Origin: Bradyrhizobium iriomotense
GTDB lineage: Bacteria; Pseudomonadota; Alphaproteobacteria; Rhizobiales; Xanthobacteraceae
NCBI RefSeq assembly: GCF_018129405.1
Contig: NZ_JAFCLP010000011.1
Span: 1-64,000 of the forward strand
Direction of reading: 5' to 3'
Length of the DNA: 64,000 bases
In this document: one piece after another, positions 50,693 to 59,159 of the stretch
Layout: every line of letters begins with the position of its first letter
Numbering within the stretch: the first letter of the stretch is position 1
The notes under the pieces: generated by a model
What the model was told of the DNA's origin: nothing
The model's database searches: none
The model's input: only the letters and a program-made list of their open reading frames with translations
Program-made: the position numbers and the translations under genes

Positions 50693-51604
50693 CTATTTCA
50701 GGTAGCTCGCGAGGTTCAGGCTCAGGATCTTGCCGAGCGCCGAATAGGATGCGGTGAGCTGCGTCTGGTAGGTCGAAAGCTGCGCGGTGATGGCAGCGAC
50801 GTCGACGCTGGTGAGGTCGTTCGAGAGCGTCTCGGCATAGCTCTTGTAGTCGGTCTGGCGGGCGCTCGCGGTCTCGATCGAGGACGCGACGCTGGAGAGC
50901 TTTGCCTGCACCGCCGCGGTGTCGTCGAGGGCCGTGCTGGCGAGATCCAGCGCGCTGGTGATGTCCGAGGACGACAGCGTGGTGCTGTTGGCGACGAACT
51001 TCAACACGCGCATCACCTCCTCGAATGCCGAATTGTCGGCGGTGACGCCGTAGGACACGGTTTCATCGGCCGCGACCCGCACCGATGCAATCTCACTGTC
51101 GCCATTGTAGTAGCTGGTGTCCGCCGTGGTCGTCGAGCCGGTGCCGGACGCAAAGCTCGTGAGATCGACCGGCGCCGTCTCCGTCTTGCCGCCGGCGAAG
51201 ACGTACTGGCCGTCATATTGCGTATTCATCAGCGAGCCCATCTGCTCCAGCAACTGCTGGGCGGAGCTGATCACCGAATTCACTTCGGTCGAGCTCCCCG
51301 TCGAGGCGGCGCTGAGCTGGGAGCGGAGCTGGGTGAGGATGTCGGTGACCGAGCCGACCGCCGAATACATCACCTGGACCTTGCTGTCGGCGAGCGTTGC
51401 GGCATCGATATAGGACTGCGCGCGCGTCACCGAAACCTGGAGATTGACGACGTGCTGCGCGTCGGAGCCGTAGCCGCCGAAATCGGTCGAGACGACGCCC
51501 GAGGATTCCTGGATCTGCTTGTTGGCCATGACCGATTCCACGCGCATCGCGTCGGCGATCATCCTGTTCGACTGGGCGAAGGTGGCAACCCGCATCGCGA
51601 CCAT
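50693..51604 (-). CDS. flgL: Flagellar hook-filament junction protein FlgL
   Basis: 303-aa flagellin-like HAP3 protein; N-terminal helical region R-V-A-T-F-A-Q-S-N-R-M and C-terminal coiled part ending K-I-L-S-L-N-L-A-S-Y-L-K. It joins FlgK to the filament outside the cell. It lies 12 bp after flgK and is the last gene of the flgD-to-flgL group. Confidence 0.85.
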   Translation of the reverse strand: MVAMRVATFAQSNRMIADAMRVESVMANKQIQESSGVVSTDFGGYGSDAQHVVNLQVSVTRAQSYIDAATLADSKVQVMYSAVGSVTDILTQLRSQLSAASTGSSTEVNSVISSAQQLLEQMGSLMNTQYDGQYVFAGGKTETAPVDLTSFASGTGSTTTADTSYYNGDSEIASVRVAADETVSYGVTADNSAFEEVMRVLKFVANSTTLSSSDITSALDLASTALDDTAAVQAKLSSVASSIETASARQTDYKSYAETLSNDLTSVDVAAITAQLSTYQTQLTASYSALGKILSLNLASYLK

Positions 51605-51616
51605 GCGCGTGCCCTC

Positions 51617-53392
51617 TTACGTCGACTGCACGGCGGTGAGCAGCGCCGAGTACATGGAGTTGATGGCCTGGATCAGCGCCGAAGCGGCCGAATATTTGTT
51701 CTGGAGCGTGCTCAGATTCGCCGATTCTTCGTCGAGGTTGACGCCGGACTGCGACGACAGCGAGTTTGCGTAAGTCGACTGCGCCGTCTCCTTGGAGGTG
51801 TAGTCGGTCGACGCCTGCGAGGCCTTGCTCGAAACATCGGAGACGATGGCCGAGGCGTAGTCGGCCAGCGACCCCGTGGTGGCGGCAACGCCGCCGGTCG
51901 ACGCGAAGGTCCGCGAGTCCGTCAAGGCATCGTAGAAGGCATTGATCACGGTGGCGGAGCCCGACGACAGCACCGTGCCGCCGACCGTCAGGGTCGACGA
52001 CGAATCCAGCGTCGCGAGCTGCAACTCGTTCGTTCCGGACAGGATCTTGCTGTTGACCGCAATGTCCGACGCGCTCGTTCCCGTCACCAGGTCGTTGAGG
52101 CCAAAATACTCGGAAAATCCCTCGCCCGAGCTCCCGACCGAGCTCGTCATCTCGTTGATGGCGACGCCGTTCCCGGAACCCGTCGCCGTGATCGAGAGAT
52201 GGCCGTCCGCATCGACCGACGCGGATAGGCCCGAGATGCCGTTGATGGCCGTGACGAGGTCACCGACCGTCGCATAGGACGACAGATCGAGATCGCTGTA
52301 GGAGACCAGATTGCCGCTCTGGTCAGTGACGGCGAGGCGCACCGTGCCACTGGCCGACAGCGCCGTGCCGCTGGTGACGGCCGTCGTGCCGGTCAGGCTC
52401 GTCGGCGCCGGCACCGAGGAGGCGCTGTTCGAGACGCTGTTCATCGCGGAAGCAAGCTGCTGGGCGAGCTGGTCGAGCTGCGACTGCGCGTCCGGCAGCG
52501 TGTCGTCGCGGAGCGTGATCAACGCCCCGATGTCTCCGCCGGATATCTGGGAGGTGATGTCGACGCCGTTCACCGTGATCGCGCTGAAGCCGCTCGACGA
52601 GGAGCCGGCCGTATAGGTCGTCGACGCCGTCACATTGGCGGCGGCCGTATAGCTGATTGTGTGCGCGGAAGAGTCCACCAACGCCTGGCCTGACGTGGTG
52701 TAGATCTGGAGATCGCCGTTCGACGCCGTGAAATAGCTGATATTCATCTTCGAGGCGAGGTCCTGGAGCGCGGTGTTGCGCTGGTCCTCCAGGTCCGCGG
52801 TGGACTGCCCGGTCGCGGCCGTCTGCTTGATCTGGGCGTTGAGGTCCGCGATCTGCTGCAGGTCGGTATTGACGTCGTCGATCGAGGACGCGATGTCCTG
52901 GTCGGCGTCGGAACGCAGCTTCTGGATCCCGCTCGATGTCTCCCGCAACTGGCTTGCGACGTCGTCGAGCGCGCTGACGACGTTGGATTGCAGCGAGGCG
53001 CTGCTCGGCGTGCTCGCCAGCGACGACAGCGCAGATTCCAGCGCGGCGATGCTGTTGGCGAGCGAGGTCCCGGAGGAGGAATCGTCGCTGCTGCTGATCG
53101 AGCCGTACAGCTTCTGGAGCGACGTCAGATAGGTGTTGGTGGTGTCGGCCGCGCCGAGGTCGGAATCCGCGCTGACCAGCGACTTCAAAAGCAGCTTGTC
53201 GACCGTCGAGGTGATGCCCGTCACCGTGACGCCGGTACCGACGCCATTGGTGACGCTGCTCGACTGGTTGGCGGACTTCTTGGTATAGCCGGTCGTGTCG
53301 GCGTTCGAGATGTTCGACGACGTCACGCTGATCTGCACGGACGTCGCCGACAATCCGCTGAAAGCGATCGATCGTGCGATATCGAGTGACAC
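51617..53392 (-). CDS. flgK: Flagellar hook-associated protein 1 FlgK
   Basis: 591-aa HAP1. The N-terminal rod/hook helix (I-A-F-S-G-L-S-A-T-S-V-Q-I) and S-N-I-S-N-A-D-T-T-G-Y-T-K-K are typical; the long central part is Ser/Thr/Asp-rich, and the C-terminal helix contains S-G-V-N-L-D-E-E-S-A-N-L. It forms the hook-filament junction with FlgL. Normal length. Confidence 0.93.
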   Translation of the reverse strand: MSLDIARSIAFSGLSATSVQISVTSSNISNADTTGYTKKSANQSSSVTNGVGTGVTVTGITSTVDKLLLKSLVSADSDLGAADTTNTYLTSLQKLYGSISSSDDSSSGTSLANSIAALESALSSLASTPSSASLQSNVVSALDDVASQLRETSSGIQKLRSDADQDIASSIDDVNTDLQQIADLNAQIKQTAATGQSTADLEDQRNTALQDLASKMNISYFTASNGDLQIYTTSGQALVDSSAHTISYTAAANVTASTTYTAGSSSSGFSAITVNGVDITSQISGGDIGALITLRDDTLPDAQSQLDQLAQQLASAMNSVSNSASSVPAPTSLTGTTAVTSGTALSASGTVRLAVTDQSGNLVSYSDLDLSSYATVGDLVTAINGISGLSASVDADGHLSITATGSGNGVAINEMTSSVGSSGEGFSEYFGLNDLVTGTSASDIAVNSKILSGTNELQLATLDSSSTLTVGGTVLSSGSATVINAFYDALTDSRTFASTGGVAATTGSLADYASAIVSDVSSKASQASTDYTSKETAQSTYANSLSSQSGVNLDEESANLSTLQNKYSAASALIQAINSMYSALLTAVQST

Positions 53393-53412
53393 GGCGGGGC
53401 CCCCTTGAACGG

Positions 53413-53877
53413 TCAGGCGCTGCGGCTGGTGCCGCTGGAAACGGCGCGGGCGGCGGCGACGCGGCCGGACGCGCCATAGGGCGACACCGCCGCGATCTGC
53501 TCGCGGATCGCCTGCATGACCGCCTCGATCCGGCGGTTGCTGGCCTCGATCGCCGCCCGCAGCCGCACCAAATTCTCGTCCATCGCCGCGCGCAGCTTCA
53601 GGATCTTGTCCATCAGCTGTTCGCGCAGGATCCGGTCGCGTACGTGCAGGCTGGTCGTGCCCACCGCGTATTCGGCCACCGTCCGCTCGAACATCTCCGC
53701 CAGCCGGTTCTTCTCGTCGACCTGTTTCAGGCGCGAGGCGGGGAGGCCCTTGGCGAGTTCGGCATTCTCTTCGGCGACGAGCGCGGTCAGCGTGTCGATC
53801 AGTGTGATCAGAGACTTGATCCTGATGTCGCCATTCGCAGCGTTCGTCATCTTGGCCTGGGCTACACTCATGGTCAT
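53413..53877 (-). CDS. FlgN-like flagellar chaperone candidate
   Basis: 154-aa, mostly alpha-helical protein. The helical core (S-L-I-T-L-I-D-T-L-T-A-L-V-A-E-E-N-A-E-L) with L-V-A-E-E-N resembles FlgN-family chaperones, which bind FlgK and FlgL. Its position directly before flgK (20 bp) supports that role. An alternative start is the Met at codon 10. The name is by pattern and context only. Confidence 0.6.
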   Translation of the reverse strand: MTMSVAQAKMTNAANGDIRIKSLITLIDTLTALVAEENAELAKGLPASRLKQVDEKNRLAEMFERTVAEYAVGTTSLHVRDRILREQLMDKILKLRAAMDENLVRLRAAIEASNRRIEAVMQAIREQIAAVSPYGASGRVAAARAVSSGTSRSA

Positions 53878-53886
53878 CGCCTTCTT

Positions 53887-54147
53887 CTAGTTATGCCGTT
53901 TGCCGCGCTGGACTTGCGAGCTGCGCAAGTAAGCGCCGATCGCGGTCGCCCTCACGGTTGCCTGCCGCATCTCGCCCTCGATCTCCGCGCATTCCCGCAG
54001 GAGGCCGCGGCGTGTCGTTTCGACGTCGTCGAGCAGCGCGAGGAGCTGCTTGCGGTCACTGCCCTTGAGGGTCGCGGCCCGCGCCAGCAGCCGCTGCATC
54101 CGACGCAGCAGCGCCTCGCCGACCGCACTTACCTTTTCACCGGGCAT
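53887..54147 (-). CDS. Small helical protein of the flagellar cluster
   Basis: 86-aa charged protein, predicted all helical (A-L-L-R-R-M-Q-R-L-L-A-R-A-A-T-L-K, R-K-Q-L-L-A-L-L-D-D-V-E-T-T-R-R), with a basic end. It is packed between flgE (3 bp) and the FlgN-like gene (9 bp), so it belongs to the operon. A chaperone or regulatory role is possible; no family recognised. Confidence 0.7.
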   Translation of the reverse strand: MPGEKVSAVGEALLRRMQRLLARAATLKGSDRKQLLALLDDVETTRRGLLRECAEIEGEMRQATVRATAIGAYLRSSQVQRGKRHN

Positions 54148-54150
54148 CGC

Positions 54151-55416
54151 TCACCTCATCGCCGAGATCAGGGTGTCGTACATCTTGTTGACGGTGGAGA
54201 TGACCTGGGACGCGGCGGAATAGGCCTGCTGCGCCGAGATCATGCTCGAGAACTGGCTGGAGGTATCGGTGGTCGAGGATTCCAGCTCGCTGCCGTAGAT
54301 GGTGCCTGCGCCATTCTCGCCGGAGCCCTGCAAGGAGGCGTTCCCCGACGTAACTGTTGCCGAATAGAGTCCGTTGCTGGACGCGGCGAGCCCGTTGGGA
54401 TCGGCAAACGTCGCAACTGCGATCTTGTAGATCGCAATGGTCTCGCCGTTGGAATAGGTCGCGTTGACGAGGCCGTCATCGCCGATCGAGATGCTCGACA
54501 GCTTGCCGTAGGACAGGCCGTCGGAATCGATGCTAGTGACATTGACGTCCGGCGTCGTCTCGCCGGAGGCATATTGCGTCAGGCCGTCGGTACCGCCGAC
54601 CGTGCCGAGGTTCATGGTGACGGTGCTGTCGGCCGCGCCGTCGGTCCAGCCGGTGATCGAGACAGTTGCCGGGTCCGGACTGGTGCTGGCCAGCGAGCCG
54701 TCGCTGTTGAAGGTGATGTCGATCGTGCCCGAGGCCGTACCCGTCGCGGTCGTGGTGTCCGACGACGATGTCGGATTGGCGAAGCTCGCGCTCCAGGCGT
54801 TGGTGCCGGTCTTGGTCCAGGTGATCTGCATCGTGTTCGCCGCGCCGAGCGAATCGTAGAGCGTCATCGAGCTGGTGTAAGTGTCGCCGGTGGCGGCATC
54901 CGACGGCAGATTGGCCGCGATCGTGGTCTTGGTGGTGGCGCTGCCGCTGGTCGAGGCGACTTGGGTGTTGATGGCCTCGAGATTGCTGGCCGATTCGCTG
55001 CCGACGACGTTGCCGTCCTCGTCGGTGCGCCAACCTTCGAGGTAGCTGCCGTTGTTCTCGAGATAGCCGGCATTGTTGATCGTGAAGGCGCCGTTGCGGG
55101 TGTAGGACGTGATGCCGCCGGACGCGGCACTGGTCACCACGAAGAAGCCCGAGCCCTGGATCGCGACGTCGGTGGCATTGGAGGTCGCGGCGAGCAGGCC
55201 CTGCTGGGTGATGTTCGAGCGGCCCGAGACGGTGACACCGCCCGATGCGTAGGAGGTGGTGTTGCTCGACGCGGTCACGAGCGCGTCGAACATTGCCGAC
55301 GTCGTCTTGTAACCCGTCGTGCTCGAATTGGCGATGTTGTCGCTGATCATCGACAGGGACTGGCTCTGCGCACTGAGCGCCGAGATTGCCGAGGACAATG
55401 CACCGGTGAGACTCAT
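54151..55416 (-). CDS. flgE: Flagellar hook protein FlgE
   Basis: 421-aa hook subunit. The N-terminal motif L-S-M-I-S-D-N-I-A-N-S-S-T-T-G-Y-K (residues 20-36) is typical of the rod/hook family, G-S-G-F-F-V-V lies near 87, and the C-terminal helix carries Q-Q-A-Y-S-A-A-S-Q-V-I-S-T-V-N-K. Exported through the flagellar type III system; starts 31 bp after flgD. Confidence 0.93.
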   Translation of the reverse strand: MSLTGALSSAISALSAQSQSLSMISDNIANSSTTGYKTTSAMFDALVTASSNTTSYASGGVTVSGRSNITQQGLLAATSNATDVAIQGSGFFVVTSAASGGITSYTRNGAFTINNAGYLENNGSYLEGWRTDEDGNVVGSESASNLEAINTQVASTSGSATTKTTIAANLPSDAATGDTYTSSMTLYDSLGAANTMQITWTKTGTNAWSASFANPTSSSDTTTATGTASGTIDITFNSDGSLASTSPDPATVSITGWTDGAADSTVTMNLGTVGGTDGLTQYASGETTPDVNVTSIDSDGLSYGKLSSISIGDDGLVNATYSNGETIAIYKIAVATFADPNGLAASSNGLYSATVTSGNASLQGSGENGAGTIYGSELESSTTDTSSQFSSMISAQQAYSAASQVISTVNKMYDTLISAMR

Positions 55417-55447
55417 GATGAAACTCCGAGGGAAGCAGGCCGCAAGA

Positions 55448-56113
55448 TCAGGACGTGACGCCGAGGATGTTGGCGGCGCTGACGGCGACGCCGTTCACCG
55501 TGAGCGAGGGCGTGGAGGTCGAGGTATCGATGCCCGTGACCATGCCGGTGACCGTCGTGTAATTGAGCACCGAATTGCCGGCGGAATCGGTGGCGGTCAC
55601 CGAGATGGTGTACTTGCCGCCGTCGGAGAGCTGATTGCCGCTGGAGTCCTTGCCGTCCCAGGTGAAGCTGTTGAAGCCGGAATTGCCGGTGCCGGTGCCG
55701 GTGTAGACGACGTTGCCGGAGGAATCCGAGATGCTGATCGAGACGTTCGAGGCGGCCGAGGACAGCGAGTAGCCGTAGGTCGCCGAGCCGTTGCTCAGGG
55801 TCGTCGTGTCGGACTTCGCTTCGACATTGTGGCCGATGTAGTTGACCGAGTTCAGCGTCACGAGGCTGGAGAACGAACTGGATAGCGAGCTGAGACTGCT
55901 ATTGATCGACTGCTGCTGATTGTAGTTCGAATAGGACATCAGCTGATTGGTGAGATCGGTGGTCGAGGTCGCGTCCAGCGGATTCTGGTTCTCGAGTTCG
56001 CTGACCAGAATGCTCAGGAACTCGCTCGAGGTCAGCGAGGAACTCGATGATGTGCTCGACGACGATGTCGTCGTGCTTGCGGTTGTCGTGGAGCTCACGG
56101 CGGAAACGGTCAT
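55448..56113 (-). CDS. flgD: Flagellar hook assembly protein FlgD
   Basis: 221-aa hook-capping scaffold. After a Ser/Thr-rich N-terminus, F-L-S-I-L-V-S-E-L-E-N-Q-N-P-L-D (about residues 32-47) is the conserved FlgD motif; the C-terminal half is the Ig-like/FlgD domain with F-T-W-D-G-K-D-S-S-G. First gene of the flgD-flgE-flgK-flgL run. Confidence 0.92.
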   Translation of the reverse strand: MTVSAVSSTTTASTTTSSSSTSSSSSLTSSEFLSILVSELENQNPLDATSTTDLTNQLMSYSNYNQQQSINSSLSSLSSSFSSLVTLNSVNYIGHNVEAKSDTTTLSNGSATYGYSLSSAASNVSISISDSSGNVVYTGTGTGNSGFNSFTWDGKDSSGNQLSDGGKYTISVTATDSAGNSVLNYTTVTGMVTGIDTSTSTPSLTVNGVAVSAANILGVTS

Positions 56114-56215
56114 CAGAAACTCCGCTTTCTTGCGCGGTCGGCGACCCCATGTCGGTCGCGGCGCTTGAAATCTGTCTGCTGATGAAACGCGTGGGCGCGC
56201 CGATTCAGGCGAGGA

Positions 56216-56261
56216 TTCACGCGCGTGAAAATGGCTTTCGACACGGCAAAATCTGCCGTGT
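56216..56261. promoter_or_regulatory. Two palindromes upstream of flgD
   Basis: TTCACGCGCGTGAA (56216-56229) is a perfect 14-bp palindrome. ACACGGCA-aaatc-TGCCGTGT (56241-56261) has 8-bp perfect arms. They lie about 105-150 bp upstream of the flgD start and may be operators for a flagellar regulator. No sigma-28 or sigma-54 consensus was recognised. Confidence 0.4.
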
Positions 56262-56317
56262 GCGTGTCTTAAAAGAGCGGCGAGTTACAAACGGATTTGG
56301 CGCGACGGTGGCGGTGC

Positions 56318-56519
56318 GCTCCCTCGCCTCGCTCATGTCCGCCGAAGCCTTGGCGAAGGCGGATGCGGGGGCGCGACGAGCTGCGCTCGCGCTGAGAGGG
56401 TTGGGGTGAGGGGGAGTCTCCACAAGGAAGGTGACAGTTAGACTCGTGGAGAGTCCCCTCACCCGGATTGCATCTTCGATGCAATCCGACCTCTCCCCGC
56501 AAGCGGGGCGAGGTGAAGG
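56318..56519. repeat. Composite intergenic palindromic repeat
   Basis: It contains a long imperfect inverted pair GGGTGAGGGGGAGTCTCCAC / GTGGAGAGTCCCCTCACCC (56404-56464), the perfect hairpin GGATTGCATC-ttc-GATGCAATCC (56465-56487), and CCCCGC-aa-GCGGGG (56495-56508). The left part carries another imperfect palindrome (TCCGCCGAAGCC / GGCGAAGGCGGA). This is the CCCTCACCC/CCTCTCCCC repeat type common in Bradyrhizobium, related to that at 77-254. Confidence 0.75.
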
Positions 56520-56543
56520 AAGCGACGTGAGAAAAAGAGCCGC

Positions 56544-56816
56544 TCAGCTCTCCGCCGTCTCGCCTTCGGTGCGCGGCTCGGCGGTGTCGCTCTTCATGTT
56601 CGCAGCCGCGGCGACGATGCGGTCGGCGAGGCCCTTGGGCGCGCGGACCGGAGGCGCAGCGAGCGCCTGGCGCAACGCGCGCGCTTCGTCCAGCAGGGCC
56701 TGCGCGGCGGCGGATTGCGCCAGCAGCGCTTCGGCGGGCAAACGCCGGTCGTCGGGCCAGAGGGAGAGATCCTCGCCCAGCCGGTCGATCAATTCCTCAA
56801 ACTCGGTGACGTCCAT
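56544..56816 (-). CDS. Hypothetical protein, possible anti-sigma-type partner
   Basis: 90-aa acidic, Ala-rich protein with F-E-E-L-I-D-R-L-G-E-D-L-S-L-W-P-D-D-R-R near its start and A-Q-A-L-L-D-E-A-R-A-L in the middle. Similar D-L-x-x-W-P / L-L-A-x-S-x-x-A-x-x-L-L proteins occur near ECF sigma genes in alphaproteobacteria (from memory). An ECF-type sigma gene lies 3.3 kb away at 60129-60827, but pairing is inference. It ends 24 bp from the repeat. Confidence 0.6.
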   Translation of the reverse strand: MDVTEFEELIDRLGEDLSLWPDDRRLPAEALLAQSAAAQALLDEARALRQALAAPPVRAPKGLADRIVAAAANMKSDTAEPRTEGETAES

Positions 56817-56986
56817 CGCCCGCCGATCCCGCCTCGGTCAGGCCCGTCATAAAGCATTGCAGGCGCGGCGGAAACCGGATTTCAGCGGCTTTGGACGCCA
56901 AATCTGTCCGCAGCACTACGGAACGCGGCGGAAACGGCGGACCGTCTCGCGCCTGTCCTCCCCGCGTCGCGGAGGAGCAGGCGTCT

Positions 56987-57418
56987 TCAGCCCTTGCGGG
57001 CCGAATCGCCTGGTCCCGGCTTGCCGCTCCGTACGGTCGTGTCGACAAATTCCCAGGCCTCCCGCAGCTCGGCCAGCCCGGCGATGATGCGGCCGAAACT
57101 TTGGCGGGCGTGCGGACGGCCATAGGCCTTGAGGCTCGCCAGGATCATCGCGTTGTAGGTCTGGAACAGCCGCTCCGCCACGTCGCCGCCTTTGGCGAAA
57201 TCGAGGTTGTGGCTGAGCCCGCGCAGGATCGCGGTCGCCTTCATCAGGTAGTCGTGCCCTTCCTCGAAGCGCCGGGCCTCCTGGGCGGCCAGCGATTTCT
57301 GCAGAAACGTGATCGTGCCGCCGATCAGCATCGCGACCGCCTTGAGCGGCGGCACGGTCGTTGCCGTTCCCCGATAGGCCTGGTTGGCCATGTACGCCAT
57401 CGGATTATGCATCATCAA
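56987..57418 (-). CDS. fliS: Flagellar export chaperone FliS
   Basis: 143-aa helical FliS, cytoplasmic chaperone of flagellin. N-terminal M-A-N-Q-A-Y-R-G, central A-V-A-M-L-I-G-G-T-I-T-F-L-Q-K and A-I-L-R-G-L-S-H-N-L-D-F match the four-helix family. Several Met codons at the start leave the exact ATG open (57418, 57415 or 57412). It overlaps fliD by 4 bp. Partner of fliC here. Confidence 0.9.
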   Translation of the reverse strand: MMMHNPMAYMANQAYRGTATTVPPLKAVAMLIGGTITFLQKSLAAQEARRFEEGHDYLMKATAILRGLSHNLDFAKGGDVAERLFQTYNAMILASLKAYGRPHARQSFGRIIAGLAELREAWEFVDTTVRSGKPGPGDSARKG

Positions 57419-59097
57419 TCACTCGAGCTGGAATTGAGCAGGGCCTTGAGATAATCGAGCGTGCTGTTGGCACTCTCGATCGCGGCCTGGTACTTCGCGT
57501 ATTGCGTCTGAAGCTGCGACTGCAGCGTCGAGGCCGCGCTGTTGATGTCGTCGACCTTCTGCTGAAGCTCGTCGTCGCGGTTGGTCAGGCTGGTGATCTG
57601 CGTCTGCAGTGCGCCTGATGACGATGAGTAGTTCTTCGCGATCTGGTAGATCTGCGATGCGATCCCGGTGGTCGAGGTCACCGTGATCGATTGCGAGGTC
57701 GAGCCGCTATAGGTGAAGGCCATGCCGGCATAGATCGAGCCGGACGCGCCGATGATGGTGGTGCCGCTGACCGTGAACAGCGAGGAGTCGCCGCCGACCG
57801 AGGCCGCAGTGAGATTGCCGTCGGAATCGACGGTGAGATCCAGGGTGAAGGATTGCGGCGACGTCCCGGTGTTGACGACGCTGAGCTGGCTCGACGACGT
57901 CGTGGTCTGCGCCGACAGCAGCTTGGTCACACCGCTCAGATTGGTGCTCAGGATCTCCGACAGCGTCGAGGTGTCGAGCTCGAGCTCGTTCTTCTCATTG
58001 AAGGACAGACCGAGATCGGCCATGGTCATGCCGCCCACGGTGCTGTTCAGGGCGTTCTGGAGCGCATCCATGATGTTGCGCATGGTTCCGTCGCCGAACA
58101 GGACCGCGCTCGAGTCCGCCGTGCCGTCGGTTGCGGTCGCCTGCTGGGCGATCACCTCATCGCGAAGGGCATTGTAATTGGTGACGAACGTCTCCACCGC
58201 CGATTCGATCTGGCTGGTATCGGTCTCGATGCTGATGTTCAGCGAGGTTCCGTCCGGCGTCGCCTGAAGCAGGCTGAAGGTGACCCCGCTCAGCACGTCG
58301 GAGATGTCGTTGGTGTCGCGGGTCATCGAGATGCCGTCGAGCGTGAATTCGGCCGACTGCGCCTCCTGGATGACGTTGGTGAAGCTGCCCGAGCTGTCGG
58401 TCACGCCGAGCTCGTTCATGATGTCGTCGCCGGACGTGCTGGAATAGGTGATGTCGGCGGCATCCTCGGTGCCGGTCAGCACCATCTGGTACGACGTGCT
58501 GGACACCTGCACGATGGAGGCCTGGACATTGGTCGTCGAGGTCTGGGCATTGATGGCATCGACGACGTCCTGGAGCGACATCGTGCTGGTGACGGTGATG
58601 TCGGACGTAGCACCGCCCGAAAGACCGATCGAAAACGTGCCGGAATAGCCGAGCTCGTCGGTCTGGCTCGATTGCGCAGCGCCGGACACCTTGTGTGCGG
58701 TCGCGAGCTGACTGATCGTCAGCGTGTGGTCGCCGATTGCAGCCCCGTTCTTGATCGTCATGGAGAGCGCCGAGGAGGCGCTGACATCGCCGGTCGAGCT
58801 GATGCTCGCCGCGCGCGTCGCGAACGCGCTGGTGGAGAGCGAGTTCACCACCGCGGTCGAAAGCGACGACAGGCCCGAATACAGCGTCTGCAGGTCGGTC
58901 TGCAGCGTCTGATAGGCCGAGATCTTGGCCTCGTTGTTCGTGATCGTGGTCGAGATCGTATCCGCCTGCGCGGTCTTCGCGTCGACGGCGGACTGGATCA
59001 GCGCGGACCAGTCGATGCTGCTCGAATTGGTCGTCCCGCTCGTGGTGACGGTGACGCCGGAACTTGTGCTGCTGCTGGTTGAGCTGACGCTGGTCAC
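57415..59097 (-). CDS. fliD: Flagellar hook-associated protein 2 FliD (filament cap)
   Basis: 560-aa filament cap protein. FliD_N around residues 28-130 (S-S-I-D-W-S-A-L-I-Q-S-A-V-D-A-K-T), FliD_C from about 260, and a C-terminal coiled part ending in S-A-N-S-T-L-D-Y-L-K-A-L-L. The Ser/Thr-rich composition is usual for exported flagellar proteins. It sits between fliC and fliS. Confidence 0.93.
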   Translation of the reverse strand: MTSVSSTSSSTSSGVTVTTSGTTNSSSIDWSALIQSAVDAKTAQADTISTTITNNEAKISAYQTLQTDLQTLYSGLSSLSTAVVNSLSTSAFATRAASISSTGDVSASSALSMTIKNGAAIGDHTLTISQLATAHKVSGAAQSSQTDELGYSGTFSIGLSGGATSDITVTSTMSLQDVVDAINAQTSTTNVQASIVQVSSTSYQMVLTGTEDAADITYSSTSGDDIMNELGVTDSSGSFTNVIQEAQSAEFTLDGISMTRDTNDISDVLSGVTFSLLQATPDGTSLNISIETDTSQIESAVETFVTNYNALRDEVIAQQATATDGTADSSAVLFGDGTMRNIMDALQNALNSTVGGMTMADLGLSFNEKNELELDTSTLSEILSTNLSGVTKLLSAQTTTSSSQLSVVNTGTSPQSFTLDLTVDSDGNLTAASVGGDSSLFTVSGTTIIGASGSIYAGMAFTYSGSTSQSITVTSTTGIASQIYQIAKNYSSSSGALQTQITSLTNRDDELQQKVDDINSAASTLQSQLQTQYAKYQAAIESANSTLDYLKALLNSSSSD

Positions 59098-59123
59098 TTG
59101 GCCTGATTATCCCCTGGCAGGGA

Positions 59124-59148
59124 GCGGGCCGGCGTCACGCCGGCCCGC
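59124..59148 (-). terminator. Strong hairpin after fliC
   Basis: GCGGGCCGGCG-tca-CGCCGGCCCGC is a perfect 11-bp stem with a 3-nt loop, immediately downstream of the flagellin stop and before fliD. Outer sequences TGATTATCC and GGATTATCA nearly pair as well. There is no T-tract, so it may act as a stabiliser or attenuator rather than a simple terminator, keeping fliC mRNA more abundant than fliD. Confidence 0.6.
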
Positions 59149-59159
59149 CCGGATTATCA

